DNA of 64,000 bases from Trichoplusia ni (Eukaryota; Arthropoda; Insecta; Lepidoptera; Noctuidae). The first letter of the stretch is position 1. Every line of letters starts with the position of its first letter. The notes below the pieces were generated by a model, which worked only from the letters and a program-made list of their open reading frames with translations, searched no databases and was not told where the DNA came from. Where the stretch lies: positions 11,718,001 to 11,782,000 of the forward strand of contig NC_039488.1 in NCBI RefSeq assembly GCF_003590095.1, in the 5' to 3' direction. The translations under genes were made by a program, and so were the position numbers. Positions 24,226-36,639 of the stretch are shown piece by piece.

Positions 24226-25307
24226 TTTAAACAACAAATATAATTTATCACATAGAAAAATAAATCCACTAACACAAATTCACTATTTGATAGTAAACAA
24301 GAGTCCTCATGACAGTTTTATCATTGCGAACATGTATGTACGCTTTCACAACTACAAACGCACGACGCACTCATCGATCACAATGCCGACAAAATCACTA
24401 CTATCTATGTAAATTCATTGTTGTCGACGTTATTTTTCACTTACGAAGATCAATCTACACGAAGAAATCTTCGTAAATTAGTCTAATCAACTCAATATAA
24501 AAGGCGGCATAGGACAACGACGCTACGAGCAAGATTGACACGCACATTATTTTTAACCAATGACACGTGATTTAGTTTATTAGACGCATTATAACTATAC
24601 ATTATTGTATTTTAATACTAATGAATATGAGTTTTTAGCCCTAACTCAGTTAAATCTTACGATTTGATGAAAACAATAATTTTATCGCACACACAAAAAA
24701 CCGGACGCCATTTTATTGTTTATGGTCAATTAGGACTTTTAAATTCAACTCATTCACGTAGCAATGATTATTATCAGTAAAAAAGTTACGTTGACTTTTT
24801 CTTCGACTCGGTGGCGACTTTGCATTTTTTGTAGACTTTAAAAACTTGCATTGTTAATGATTTACTGATGGAGTAAATTTGGTTTTATGCAGCTTTTTAG
24901 AGAACAAAATGAGGAAATTTGAGATTGGGAGATTTTTCATTTGTTACTTATCTAAAACTGTTACAAGATTACAAACAATAAACTTCATTTTTAAAAAAAC
25001 ATTTAATTGCTATGTCCAATAAATTATTTTGTACCTATCTTTACTTGCAAAAACACTCAAAATATGCACGGGCTAAACGCAAGACCAGACTACAAAACGA
25101 AAACATTGTGTCAAACTTACATTTTACCAAACTGAGGATAGATGTCACCACTATCAAGTATTGAATTTGATCTGTCACTTGCAAAGTTGTCTTTATTCGT
25201 TATCGAAAGAATAAAAAATAAATAATTATTTCAATTCATACTTTTGCCACATAGTGGCAATAGAAACTATTCTTTTTATACTTGTGTAGATAAAAAAAAT
25301 ATTAGTC
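24226..25307. promoter_or_regulatory. Divergent intergenic region of the zinc-finger and CSN7 genes
   Basis: The 1082 bp between the two start codons must hold both 5' UTRs and promoters, unless non-coding first exons lie elsewhere. There is no recognisable repeat here, in contrast to the surrounding DNA. A CGCCATTTT motif near 24708 resembles the YY1/Pho core. I see no convincing TATA box positioned for either gene. Confidence 0.5.
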
Positions 25308-27307
25308 ATGAATCCGATGTCCATGGACAGAGATGAACCATCATCGTTGTTATCATTTTCTACAAACCACCCTCTGGAGCAGTTTGTATTGTTGGCAAAA
25401 GGAGCTAAAGGATCAGCATGTGCGGAACTCATCAAGCAAGTCCTAGAAGCTCCAGGAGTCCATGTATTTGGAGAGTTACTTGAAATGCCAAACATAAAAG
25501 AGGTTATATTTTTTTGTTTTTATACCATAAAAGAATAAGAATAATGTCCTATTGGAGAATCTTATTGGATAAAAGTGTTTTCTTTCCTGGCTACGTCTTA
25601 CTTCAGATGTTATCTATAATATTGACTAAGCTTCCATTTTCAATAAACATTGTGGACTGTAAAGATTTGGAAGCATATACTATTACTATTTCTTCAAAAT
25701 TCATAGAAAATGAGTGTTTATGTGCTAAATAATTAGATTTAATCTATAGAGATAATATCAAGTACCATTAAGTATGTCATTTTTATCTTAACTCTTTTAA
25801 AAAAAGTAATACAATGCAAACTTTTAACATTTCAGTTGGAAACTGGACCTTTTGCTACTCACCTGAAGACACTAAATCTGTTTGCGTATGGCACATACAA
25901 AGAATACCTTGAGAACAAGTCTGAATACTTAGAACTGACGCCTGCTCAATGCAAGAAGTTGCAGCACTTGACTATTGCATCACTTGCCACACAAGAAAAG
26001 TGTATCCCTTACAGTGTGCTGTTAAAAGAATTAGATATTAAAAATGTGAGGGATTTGGAAGATCTCATCATAGAAGCCATATATGCAGGTACTTAAATTT
26101 TTTTTTTTTTTTGTTCTAATAAATAATTATTAGAAAAGTTTTCAGTATAAACATTACTGGGTAGCAGACAGAACATACATGTACCTATAACATAAAACAT
26201 TGTTAGTAAATCATAATCTAGCATTTCATAAAATCACCCACAGATGTCTACTACTTATCAAACAAAACCTCTGTTGTGGAAACTCCAATAAATTTGTGTT
26301 GATACTTATGCGTTGGTCATCAATCAAGCAAGGTGCTTTAAAGTGAAATATCTTTAATTCTAAATTGTTGCAACTGGAGTCACTATTGTAACATTTAAAA
26401 GTGCCTAAAAAGTGGTAAACAGCTTGTTTCAATAAAAGCTTTTGATTTTACCCTAGTGTTAACTTTCCTAGACTGTGTTAGCAATCTTGATAAGTTTTGT
26501 GTATAGTTAAGCTTTCAAATGTGCTTGTTTGTTTGAGTCAAATAAAAACTATAGCAATTTTTTATTGATTCCAGACATAATCCATGGAAAATTGGACCAG
26601 GAATGCAAGCGGGTTGAGGTCGACGTAGCTCTAGGTCGCGACGCCCGCCTTGAGGATGCCGCGTCCATCGCTGATGTGCTGGCAGACTGGTGCAATGCTT
26701 GTGAAGCAGTACTCAACTCTGTGGACCAACACATCCAGCGGGCCAACCATCACAAACAGAGGGCTATCATACATCACCAGGCCATTGAGCAAGAGGTTTG
26801 TTTATAAGTATCATAATTATGTCAATTGTTGTAAGGGACAAATAGTTCAAAAATTTAAAATATTTGAATGCATGCTATGAGGGCTGGTTCAAGGTATCAT
26901 GGTCCAAAGGATTGATAAGTATGAAGGGATTTTCAGAAGCTTTTGGCTAACGTTAAGACTGCATAGTCTAGGGAAAAAATAGATAACTGTTGCCTATAAG
27001 AAACTGGAAAAGTTTATTCTTACATTTTTTATGAAGCTTAACAATATTTTAAGTAAATTAACACAAATTAAACAAGCAAATTATATGTTCTTAATCTACA
27101 CAAATAAGTAACACTTGTTTGACGAGTCATTTAATAAAAAAACTTCAATTTCAGATACTGTACATAAAGAAAACTCTTAAATCGCAAGCAGAGAACGACG
27201 AGTCTGCAACTGGCGGCGGTAGTGAGACTCACTCGGCTCCAAAGAAGAACTCCGGCAAGGGCAAGACGCCTCGCAACGCCGCAAAGTTCTGGCAGAAAAA
27301 CACATAA
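25308..27307 (+). CDS. CSN7: COP9 signalosome complex subunit 7
   Basis: Four exons, 25308-25502, 25836-26088, 26575-26795 and 27155-27307 (TAA), join in phase to 273 codons; family members are usually about 260-280 residues. Residues 66-150 give LNLFAYGTY, KLQHLTIASLA, KCIPYSVLLKEL and LEDLIIEAIYADIIHGKLDQ. These are strong matches to the PCI domain of CSN7, a scaffold subunit of the COP9 signalosome, which removes NEDD8 from cullin-RING ubiquitin ligases. Residues 151-223 are helical and include the ADWCNACEAVL block. The last 50 residues are a Gly/Ser/Lys-rich basic tail. The start is the first ATG after non-coding sequence; Met4 and Met6 are alternatives. Vertebrates have CSN7A and CSN7B, whereas insects usually have one. 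The introns (333, 486 and 359 bp) hold nothing notable. Confidence 0.95.
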
Positions 27308-27362
27308 CTGCTGCTTCAAAATAATCATAGATAATAAAAAAAATGTAATTTGTGATACTGTC

Positions 27363-27368
27363 AATAAA
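27363..27368 (+). terminator. CSN7 poly(A) signal
   Basis: An AATAAA hexamer lies 56 nt past the CSN7 stop codon, followed by T-rich and GT-containing sequence. This implies a very short 3' UTR. Confidence 0.55.
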
Positions 27369-27938
27369 TTTTTAAAGCCAGTATTATTAAACCATTCATT
27401 TTTCGTAAAAGTGTGATCTTGATAGTGTTGATTTGCTTAAATTGAGAACTTTGAAGTGATGTCGCTGTAGATAATGTCGTTCATGGTACTGTGACTGTTT
27501 TATTAATGCAGGCTTTATTTTGCTCTCCTACTTTGCCTTTTATTACCTTACGATTTTACTTATATTTTATAGATATTTTTTATGTTATAAGTTATAATTA
27601 TCTAAGCTACAAAAACGTTGCCATCCCGCAACAAACGTGTATGCGATGAATTCTCAGTTGTTTCCCTTTAACATCCGTCCTCGAGTGGCGTGATGTTTGG
27701 CGTAGTGGTGTTTGTATACGTTTTTTATTATTATTTTCCTTTTCCCCCAATGACGTGCAAGCCATGTGTTGCCATGGAATCTCGTTTCTACGGTAGAAAT
27801 TAATAAATGACAGTCATTATTGTTTCAGTTTAAATTATTTTGAGTGAACTTAGAAATTGCTTTATTTGCAATATTTATTCTTGAACTGTGCATTAGAATG
27901 AATGGTACGTAACTATATAAATTCTTGATCAGCATTGC

Positions 27939-28124
27939 ATGCACTGCAAAGTCTGTACCCTCTGGGTCCCATCAAACATAAAACGGCGACGAGGACGGCC
28001 TCGAATAAGATGGCGCGACGATCTGGATGCGTACCACAAACAGTGGATGGCAAAAGCAATAGACCGGACAGAGTGGAAGAATCTAAGGGAGGCCTTTGCA
28101 ATGCAGTGGGAAAGTAATGGCTGA
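27939..28124 (+). pseudogene. LINE reverse-transcriptase C-terminal remnant
   Basis: A 61-codon frame contains RRRGRPRIRWRDDL, then W..KA.DRTEWKNLREAFAMQWESNG and a stop. This is the characteristic C-terminal end of many insect non-LTR retrotransposon polyproteins, just after the reverse-transcriptase/thumb region. The rest of the element is missing (5' truncation). A possible 7-bp direct repeat, ATTGCAT, lies at 27934-27940 and 28136-28142. It shares its end signature with the fragment at 16162-16234. Confidence 0.75.
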
Positions 28125-28189
28125 AAAAATAATAAATTGCATAGCGAGTTCACCATAGAATTACTGTCTATTGAGATTTCCACCCCAGC

Positions 28190-28310
28190 TTGATCTACAG
28201 CTCTCCTCCTGTTCGACATCTTACGAATAACATCGCCCCACGCTACATGGCGCCCTACAATATGTTTGGGAAAGGCTCATGTCCAGCAGCGGACTGAAAC
28301 GCTAGTAAAA
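28190..28310 (+). repeat. LINE 3' end fragment
   Basis: The phrase TGGGAAAGGCTCATGTCCAGCAGCGGACTGAAACG at about 28268-28302 is split here only for reference: its core GTCCAGCAGCGGACTG matches the LINE tails at 4595-4610 and 16208-16222. It is a second, different LINE remnant directly downstream of the one at 27939-28124. Confidence 0.5.
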
Positions 28311-29420
28311 CTCGTTTTGTCGCTAAGTTTTGGACGCCTGCTCATAAAACCTGAGCAATGATTTTGATAAAAACTACAATGCTAATTTTTTATTTAAGGG
28401 AAACAAAGTAACGATAAAGTAAAATAAATATTTCAATAGACAAGTTGTAAAACCTTCAACAAGTTAATATAATAATTTCATCATTCTATTTTCAAAAAAC
28501 ACCATAATTCGTAAATTTTCATAGCTGCAACCCAATAGGTTAAACGTCAAATGTGGGAGTAGGACAAAGCTGCTGGTTTTTCTAGGCTAGCGAACGAGAG
28601 GGCGAACCATTCCGACGAACTCGGCGATTTCGCCCGACACCAAGAGCCGAGAGACTGTTTTGTTGACGCAGAAGCGCAGCAAATAAAGTGCGCAGGCAAT
28701 GCAACGATTATCACGTTCGCAGGCCACAAAATAGTGATGTAAATAACACATAAACTGTAATTTAACGTAAACATTGACCACGTAAAGTACTTACGACGAT
28801 AGATTTAGATGAAAAAGAACTTTAGATTCAAGTGTCGTGATAATTCACAGCACCATAGCAACCGAACAGTGAAAAGCTACGACACAAGTGATCCTCGCGT
28901 TTAGCACAATGTTACCGTGATAAATCATCATAGTAAATAGACAATATTGTTTTGTAAAGACTCTTGTTCACGGGAGTGCCACATCTCGAGGGCCTTCGTG
29001 TATTGGATGATCAGAAAGGCAAGTATTTAGCTTGCCCTTTGTTAGTACGTAGTCACCTTTCACGTAGGATGCTCCGATATTCATGGTCAACACTGTTTAC
29101 TCAATACTCGAACCCGTCGTCATGTAGCTGTATGAAATAAAATGGTAACTGCGACGGATTTATTTTTGAAAGCTGTGAATTTTCATCTAAAACGTACCTC
29201 ATAAATAAAGTCTGTAAATAAAACTTAATAAAATCATATATAGTTACTTAGATATCGCTTATTTACGTAAGAATGTACCTAGTTTTGATATATCCATTAA
29301 TTATATATAATCGCGTGTGTAGTTCACAATAATAATAATGTATCGTGATTGTACGTAGCGTGTTATGTTTGTGTGGGCTGGGTTGATGTTCTTTGTTGTT
29401 GGAGATGTCAGCTGTTCGCG
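28311..29420. other. No gene seen
   Basis: The stretch is mostly AT-rich. A patch at about 28560-28700 has balanced composition and open frames on the minus strand, but none with a recognisable domain. It may be part of a further repeat. Confidence 0.35.
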
Positions 29421-29480
29421 CGGGGGGGCGCGGGGCGGGGCGGGGCGAGCAACTGGTTCAACTGGTCTCGCGCGCGCCTT
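29421..29480 (+). promoter_or_regulatory. G-rich, CpG-dense patch; candidate promoter or non-coding first exon
   Basis: Runs of 7, 4, 4 and 4 G at 29422-29445 are separated by one to three bases, a textbook G-quadruplex pattern on the plus strand. A GCGCGCGCC stretch follows. Such CpG density is exceptional in this AT-rich window outside the zinc-finger exons and the 18.8-kb repeat. It may mark a transcription start for a gene whose introns fill the next 34 kb, but no downstream exon was found. Confidence 0.3.
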
Positions 29481-30472
29481 GCATTTGTATCGTCTCGACC
29501 CTTATTTGCGACTCGCACTTTCTTTCAATCCAATCCCATTACGAACCAAGATTATAGTCAAATACCTACTTCAAATCGTATAGCAGGAGGGAAGCACGCG
29601 ACTGTTTTTTCTCGCGATGCTATTAAATTTATGAAGCATTGATAAAAAAACAGGTAATGCGAATTAAACGGTAACCTTCCAACAGTAGGTAGATCGTATT
29701 CGATACTTGTAATACACAACGTTTAGGAAACTTTGGCTGCGCGCCAGCAACACTAAATGCGCACAAAAAGCATGAATATTTGTTAAAGAGCTTTAGATAA
29801 GTATTGAACTGATTGTAACCTTACATGGGCTTTATTGCGTTCTCTGTATGAAATCAGTTTTGTAACAGCTATTATAATTCTAGCCGGTTACATCTTGTTT
29901 TTCACGATTATCTGCTGATATTAAATGAATGCAAAACTTACCATGGTTGTAAGAATCTGGATCTTCTAGCTCCATTGCATTGGTACAAATTAATAACGTA
30001 TTTGAGCAGAACATAAGCTACGGTAGGTACGTTATGTTTACTCTCCAAAAAAACATTTCAGGATCTTTGTAGAGTCAACATGCAATTGAAAATATGGAAA
30101 CGGAAGTATACAAAATTGGCTTATAAAAAAAAACTTGATTCGATTCGACAAAATAACCATATTATTAGAAACTTGTCATAACTAGCTATCCACGTGAACC
30201 TAGTACAGTTCTAACTAACAACTGGAAACATATTATTATCCTTGAAACTCGCAGGATGAGAGAACTTTCCATGCATTGATAAAGTTAGGACCTTTGTTCG
30301 TTGCGGTCTATATAAATTCTAAGTGAATATGATAGGACTTTCAAACTTCGTCTTTATTACCATTGCTCGCCCGTAGGATATAACGACTGTATGTTGTATT
30401 CGAGGTATTCAATAAAAGAAGACTTCGAGTGGATTTAGAACAATCATAAGGAGATTATACAATGGTACACCG

Positions 30473-30598
30473 GTTTACTCACCCGTATTTATCGGGATCG
30501 CAGTTTGAATCGCAATCCCGCCGCGTCAGCTCATGATTAAGGACTCTGTTTGGCTCCGAAACTAGTCGGGCAATCTCGATAAATACATGTGAGTAAAC
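30473..30598. mobile_element. 126-bp terminal-inverted-repeat element
   Basis: The left arm 30473-30498 (GTTTACTCAC..GTATTTATCGGGAT) and right arm 30573-30598 are inverted copies matching at 23 of 26 positions. The interior (CCGCGTCAGCTCATGATTAAGG...CCGAAACTAGTCGGG) is shared with the repeat at 18731-19029 and the fragment at 3901-3985. It has no coding capacity, so it is a non-autonomous, MITE-like element. Confidence 0.75.
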
Positions 30599-30689
30599 TG
30601 TTGCATTTAATAATGAAACACTGACGACAGTCTACAAAATCAGTCTACAAGAGCATTCCCACATAACAGTGGCCAGTATAAAACAATTT

Positions 30690-30820
30690 GAAAAAAAAAA
30701 CGACTCCCGCAGTTAGCAATTTAATTCCTTGTGTCGGGGGGTGTTTCACAAACGTACAAATCACATGCACAATGACACCCAGACACAGAACAAGCATTCG
30801 TGGATCTCACAAATGCTTAG
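30690..30820 (-). mobile_element. Truncated tRNA-derived SINE
   Basis: The blocks GCAATTTAATTCCTTGTGTCG, TTTCACAAACGTACAAATCACATG and GACACCCAGACACAGAACAAGCATTCGTGG are shared with the SINE family at 11355-11487; only their cores matter. The tRNA-like head expected at the right end is missing, so the copy is truncated. Confidence 0.65.
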
Positions 30821-32280
30821 ACCCTGCTTAAGCTACTTGTACGTTGGAATCATCTTCACGAATATCCTGTGGCACGACGTGATATCAGAATCAAATCGAC
30901 ATCCACGTACCAAAATCGGCATGTTCGGGGACCATTTTATTTTGGGTGCTTTCGTATGCTTTTCACCAAGTCATATCGCTGGGTTTTAAATGTTTTAATC
31001 CATTTTTTGGGTCGTTTTTATCCATAAATCTTCATTTCCAAAGGAAAAAAGTGTCAGTAAGAAAAAAATCATACTTTTTGAGCCGACGTCGAAACAAAAA
31101 CAAAAGTGCATATCAGCATAGAAACAAGATAAGCTAACAAATGCATATTACAGAAGCCAGTTCATAATAAGTATGCATCAGTCTGGCTTCCATAACGGTG
31201 TGTAATGAGATACATGACCAATGACGTCACGATGTAGGTAAATCTATTATGTCAGCGTACTTCCTTGTCACTTGTAACTGGTTATATGAGATTAGTGTTT
31301 GTAAGGTAACCTAGTTCTGTATTGCACCTGACAGTTCTACAGTTGCACATTAGTTTTGCTTTCACTTCGAGTTTGAACTTTCGATATTTGAAATAAATGC
31401 TCTATGGTACTGGACTCTGGACGAATTATTAATGACTTTTGAACTTTTCACGGTTCCTGATTTAGAACATAGAAGAACAACTCGAAACAAGTTATTTAAT
31501 TTGTTTTCATTAAACATTATGTTTCGATTGTACAGTAGAACGTGTACCAAGCCGTGTATTTTCGGAGTTTCACACAAATTTAAAGAAGATAAAAAAAATA
31601 AGGGTTGTTTTTTTGTCAGCCAAAAATAGTCGAAGTTTTTTTTATCTTTGTCTTAACTATTGCGAAATCAACAATCTCCACTTCACTCACTTCCATTCGT
31701 CGCTTAGTTTTTCCGTGAAAGACCGATTAACAGAAACACACACATTCCCATTAATAATATAAGAATGAATGAAATAACAATATTAAAAAAACTTAAAATA
31801 AAATGTTCGAAAATATACAAATTCGAATAGGTGAATAAGAAGTCTTTTCCATAGCAAAACGATAGGAGCAAGACGAAAAAAAACGTTCTTCATTTTGCCT
31901 TCAAAGATCAAATCGTTTTTCTCCAACTAGCCGAAGTTCGAAAATAGCAAAATATTAAAAAAAAAAGCGTAAAGCTAAAATTACTATTAAACAAGTACTC
32001 TTCGGGACATAAAAGAAACCATTGTTTAAATTACAGTCCCTTCATGTCTATATAAAAGAAACGTTATTCTAAAATAATAATTAAAACATCGCGCCCTTCC
32101 AAGGTTGCATCGTAATTAAATCATAACATTGTGAATTAATTAACCTTGATTCAACGTTTTGTATTCACATTCATAATAGACGCGTTCATTCCAATTGTTT
32201 AGACAATAGACCAGACTTTGGTAATTTAAATAATTTATGATTATGATAAAGTTGTAATTTAGTAAATACGTCTTAAAATG
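30821..32280. other. No gene seen
   Basis: This AT-rich stretch has short frames on both strands without domain features. I see no clear repeat. A single TGACGTCA octamer occurs near 31224. Confidence 0.4.
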
Positions 32281-32325
32281 TAGATAATGCGTTATTTATC
32301 CTTTTGATAAATAACGCATTATCTA
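32281..32325. repeat. Perfect 20-bp inverted repeat with 5-nt loop
   Basis: The arm 32281-32300 (TAGATAATGCGTTATTTATC) is exactly repeated in reverse complement at 32306-32325, with loop CTTTT. It lies directly against the LINE-like tail that follows. The stem is too short and too perfect for a normal animal pre-miRNA. Confidence 0.9.
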
Positions 32326-32432
32326 GTTAGGCCCCCAAGATACAAGCTTCCAGCTTAGTTTGGGGACGATTGTCAATAAATGTAATGAAAATTGTAATTC
32401 TTACAACAATAAATTTTATTCTTATTCTTATT
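32326..32432 (+). repeat. LINE-like 3' tail
   Basis: The text reads GGCCCCCAAGATACAAGC...AGTTTGGGGACG, then CAATAAATG and an ATTCTTATTCTTATTC simple tail. This layout of a conserved 3' block, an AATAAA signal and a short tandem tail is typical of lepidopteran LINE 3' ends. Confidence 0.6.
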
Positions 32433-32620
32433 CCCTAATGACCCTATTCAGTGCATTACAATATCAATACTAAAAGCAATGTTCATTTGGCACATTTTCC
32501 AAAGGCAGTCAATTTGTAGGTACATTAATTTGACACTAATAATTCCTAAATACGTAATAACGTATTTACTCTATGATGGAGATATGTAATACATAGTCAC
32601 AGTCATGTGGATCGTCCACC

Positions 32621-32843
32621 CCTACTAATATTATAAATGCGAAAGTAACTCTGTCTTCTGTTACGCTTTCACGTCTAAACCACTGAACTGATTTTAATAA
32701 AATTTGGTACAGAAATAGAGTTGACCTTGAGAAAGAACATAGGATAGTTTTTATCCCTTACTTTTGAAGAGTTCTCTTGAAAACGCCGCATATAACCGCA
32801 TATAACCGACCTCGACGCGGGCGAAGCCGCGGGCGAAAAGCTA
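32621..32843 (+). repeat. Interspersed repeat, TACTAATATTATAAATGCGAAAG family
   Basis: The segment runs from CCTACTAATATTATAAATGC through TACGCTTTCACGTCTAAACC, GAAAGAACATAGGATAG and GCGGGCGAAGCCGCGGGCG. This is one of the commonest moth and butterfly repeats. An inverted copy with an expanded CAGA run is at 61938-62170. Confidence 0.75.
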
Positions 32844-35800
32844 CTATGGAATATAGATCAGATAGAAAAATTGAGTTTAGTAATATTACAATAAAAGCGA
32901 AGGAGGTAGCGAGAATCCTAAAAAAATACAATTTCATGCATCTTGGTAGAATTCCAAGAAATGTAGTTGGCACGAGGGGGACTATAGAAGCCTTACAGCA
33001 TAATGAACACAAGATGTTATGAAATGTCTGTTCTGCTTTTTACCGGATTTATGACGTAACAATACTATAAATTCGTGAGACACTTTTATTAGAAACCGTG
33101 TAATAAAACTATGGTTTAGCGATTATATGAGAATTATTTGAGAACAAAGTGTGATGAGTATGGTTATGTAGGGAGAATTTGGGTATTATGACAGAGACGG
33201 CACACTACACTTCGCGTAGCGTTATCTCGTTTTCATAACCGTCACTCTTCATTACGAGCTGGTTAATAAAGGCGCTTGATGATCAAGTCACAGTTCTGTT
33301 TTCAAAGACATGAATGAGTTCTTTTTTATACTCTCAGTTTTGTTTATCTACTTAAGGCTTCCTCGATTCTGGGGTTTCTATTTATTAATTAACAATTTAT
33401 GTACACACTTTTTACAAGAGCGCACAACTTTAGAACAAAGTAGTATAAAGGTTCTGTTTTTTCCTTAAAGGAATTACTTCCAACAAACCTGTATCTAAGT
33501 AGATTATTAGAAAACACAAGTATTCCAGGGACTCGATTCTTTTACGTGATTCTTTTGGAATTTGAACCACAAAAATATATTCAACTCTAATAGTAATAAA
33601 AGGGCCCATCTTTAACCGCAATCTTCCGGCCGCGAAATGATATCGTAGGCACGAATTAAATGTTCCGCCATAATGTTTGCGTCCTCAATAGATGTCCTGC
33701 GGTTTGTCCCCAACTAACCGCACTCCACCATTGAAAGCACTCCTCAGGTTACCGGCTTCAAACACTTATTGTTGAGCAGTGCAACAAACCTTCCTCTATA
33801 GCAACAATTTTATTTCGTTTCTATTGTTCTTTCTTTGCTCTGCTGAGCGCATTGGATGTCGTTTGTGGTTTCGTTTGATATTTTTAATTTTAAATATTTT
33901 GTTTCTTCCAAAATACAAGTAATTGGTATCAATAGAAATACTGGATACGGATTTTGCGGCCATAATTCCTTATACCCTTTTCATTGTGTCTCGTTTGTAA
34001 AGTTCAAGTACGTGTAATGAGGTTTCATTTGTTATTTTGCTCCGTATTTTGAGCGAAGCTTTGCAATTGCTCTGTTTTGCAATATTGTGGGTATGGGGTA
34101 TCATCTCCTTAATGTTAGACTCTTGCATTTGTGAAAGCAAGATGCTGATCTACTCGTAGTTATGTGCTGTCTCGTTTCTACTACTGCTAAATTAGACGGG
34201 TGACTTCACGAGGTGGTAGCATAGCAGAGCCTCTGGTTACGCCACCTTATGAAAATAGGGCTCGATCTTCTGAACTGTATCGTCGAATTAATTATTTTTT
34301 ATGTTAAGTTTTACGTAAGTATTGCTTGAGTTACAAGATATGAAGTTGTATTAACAGCAGTACTTTTAGTTTACAATTCAATTTCATCACCCATAGAGGT
34401 CTCATAAACCAAAATGTTTTCAACATTTTCTCAAATGGGGAAAGTAACGTTTATTTTCCTCGTCTTATATCAAAGTTTAGTGGGTGCCAGAATTGTGACT
34501 AAGTTTTCATACGAATGAAGTATTCGCGTTGAATTTAAAGGAGTAGGAAGTTTTGAAAGTTACGAACTGCAGCAATTTGTGAGCTCTGCTTGAAGCCGAT
34601 ACACTTGAGCGTTCAATGGGAAAATTTTTCGAACGCTGCGATGTAAAACTTGTGAACTTCATAGCTTTAACTCGATGTAACACTTTTATAAAATGCTCTT
34701 GATTTTATTAATATTCGTAAGTCTTCACTAACCCGAGCAGAATATTTTTTCATGTTATTTTGGACTGTTGTTTCTTTCCCAGTAAATGAAAAACTAGCTC
34801 TAGCGCTTTAGTAATCGATGTCGTATCTATTCAGAACCATACTCATGTCCAACTAAACGTGATGTAAAACAGACGTGACAAAATAAACGATAAAAGGAAC
34901 AAAACATGTTTGGGCGACACGTAGATAAGAGATCATATCAAGTTGTAGGCTTTACAGTTTACACGATAAAATCTTTATTGCGCACACCCATCACACATGA
35001 GGATAACGTAAGTAGTGCTTAACTTGAGGTTATTGTACTTGTAGCTCATGTAATCGTGTCTCCAGACCTTGAAAGCTATGAAAGAGGTTGTCATATAAAA
35101 AGTAATGTTAAGATTATCGCTCAGCTTGTTAAAAAGTTTGCAAAGCTTTATGGTTTAATGTAATGTGTCTGGCTGTTTTATAGCTACTATTTTCTATTTC
35201 ATTTTAAGCTGTGGATATAGTCGCTGAAGAGGAAAGTATTTTAGGAATATGTGTGAAAGACAATACTTGGTATAAATATGGTTGTAACTTTTTTGGTTTG
35301 GTTGGATTCCACCTTGACACCCGTTCCCTAGGGGCTAATGTCAGACTCTTCCTGAATAAACTGGCATGAATAGCAGACACGCTCAAGAAATACAGGGATG
35401 ATAATAAAAAAATAGTTAGTCGTCGAAATTTATATTCCAAAATTCGTGGAGAAATCATCAAGAGTTATTGACTTAAATTTAAGAAAAAATCGATGTATGC
35501 GTTTTTTTTTGCGTGCATAACATATGTTGTATATGTTTTAATAATTCGATAAAACAGATATTTCCAACCGATTCAGTTGTACGAAACGTTTCAATTCGAA
35601 TCGATCGTAAACAACAGGAATCACCGTAAAATTGGACGTAAGAAAATCTCAAAATTTATGACAAGAAACTCGCATAAAATATTCTCGTGTCGTAAAGTGG
35701 GCGCTTTGTAAATCATTATACTATTCGCATCGGTATTCTCATAAAGCTCTCGTAATCATAATGACCCTTTATTTTATGTAAAACTGTGTATTTATTGCGA

Positions 35801-36639
35801 TTTATTACACATTTTTACTGTGTTTTCACTTAACACTGCTGATGAAATATGTTTTCTTTTTGTTGAGGGTTTTGAATTCTAGGTGAACGTGTTTACTGTT
35901 GATGTTGTTAAAATATATATTTCGTTTCAAAGATGTATCGCTGTGTTCTATGCGATTTATAAATATATTTAGGTCAATAACTTTTACCGCCTTTTGAAGT
36001 ACGTGTTAGATAAATAAGTGATGACTTTTCCTATATTTTAGGATACACTGTATAATTAAAGACTTGTATATACAATCGGGTTGTATTGTAACTGGTGGTG
36101 TAAAAAAATAACAATAAATTGACGATATCAATTTACGTATTCAACACTAAATGTTCTATTAATGAATGCTGTTCCTGCTTCAATTATTGATATTAGTGCT
36201 TAGAAAAGTTGCAAATTTATTATAGAATGAACCCCTAAATACACTATCATCCACCTCATAATTTGCCAAACACCTAAATTACGATAATTATCCTAATTTT
36301 ATATTCATCGTCTATTTTACGAGCCAACTTTATCGGAGTTCAAAAAAGGTCCAATAACCAAAACAAACATTTCTTTCGTACAAACCATAGACAAAATAAA
36401 CTTCACTCTCATAACACTGTCATTAGTGTTCTCGCAAAATGTTGTCGGCTTGGGGCGGCCTCACCGTAACCCAAATACAAGGGTGCAACTCATTTGACCC
36501 GGAATGTAGAACGATGTCACTATGCAGATGCAGGGCGATACCAAGTTCCTAACTTGGAAACATTTCGATATATGGGATTTTTAGGTTTTAAACTTAGAAC
36601 ACACAAGAGCTAGGCTTGCTTACATAAAATCAGTAGTTA
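32844..36639. other. No gene seen
   Basis: I find no splice-supported coding exon, no RNA gene and no clear repeat in these 3.8 kb. Open frames here are short and lack domains; the one at 32777-33022 starts inside the preceding repeat. Confidence 0.4.

Noticed and set aside
32281..32325. Hairpin as a microRNA precursor
   Set aside because: A 45-nt perfect stem-loop is shorter than usual animal precursors and lacks the typical mismatched stem; better explained as a fold-back.
32777..33022. 81-codon plus-strand frame as a gene
   Set aside because: Its first third lies in the 32621-32843 interspersed repeat and the rest has no recognised domain.
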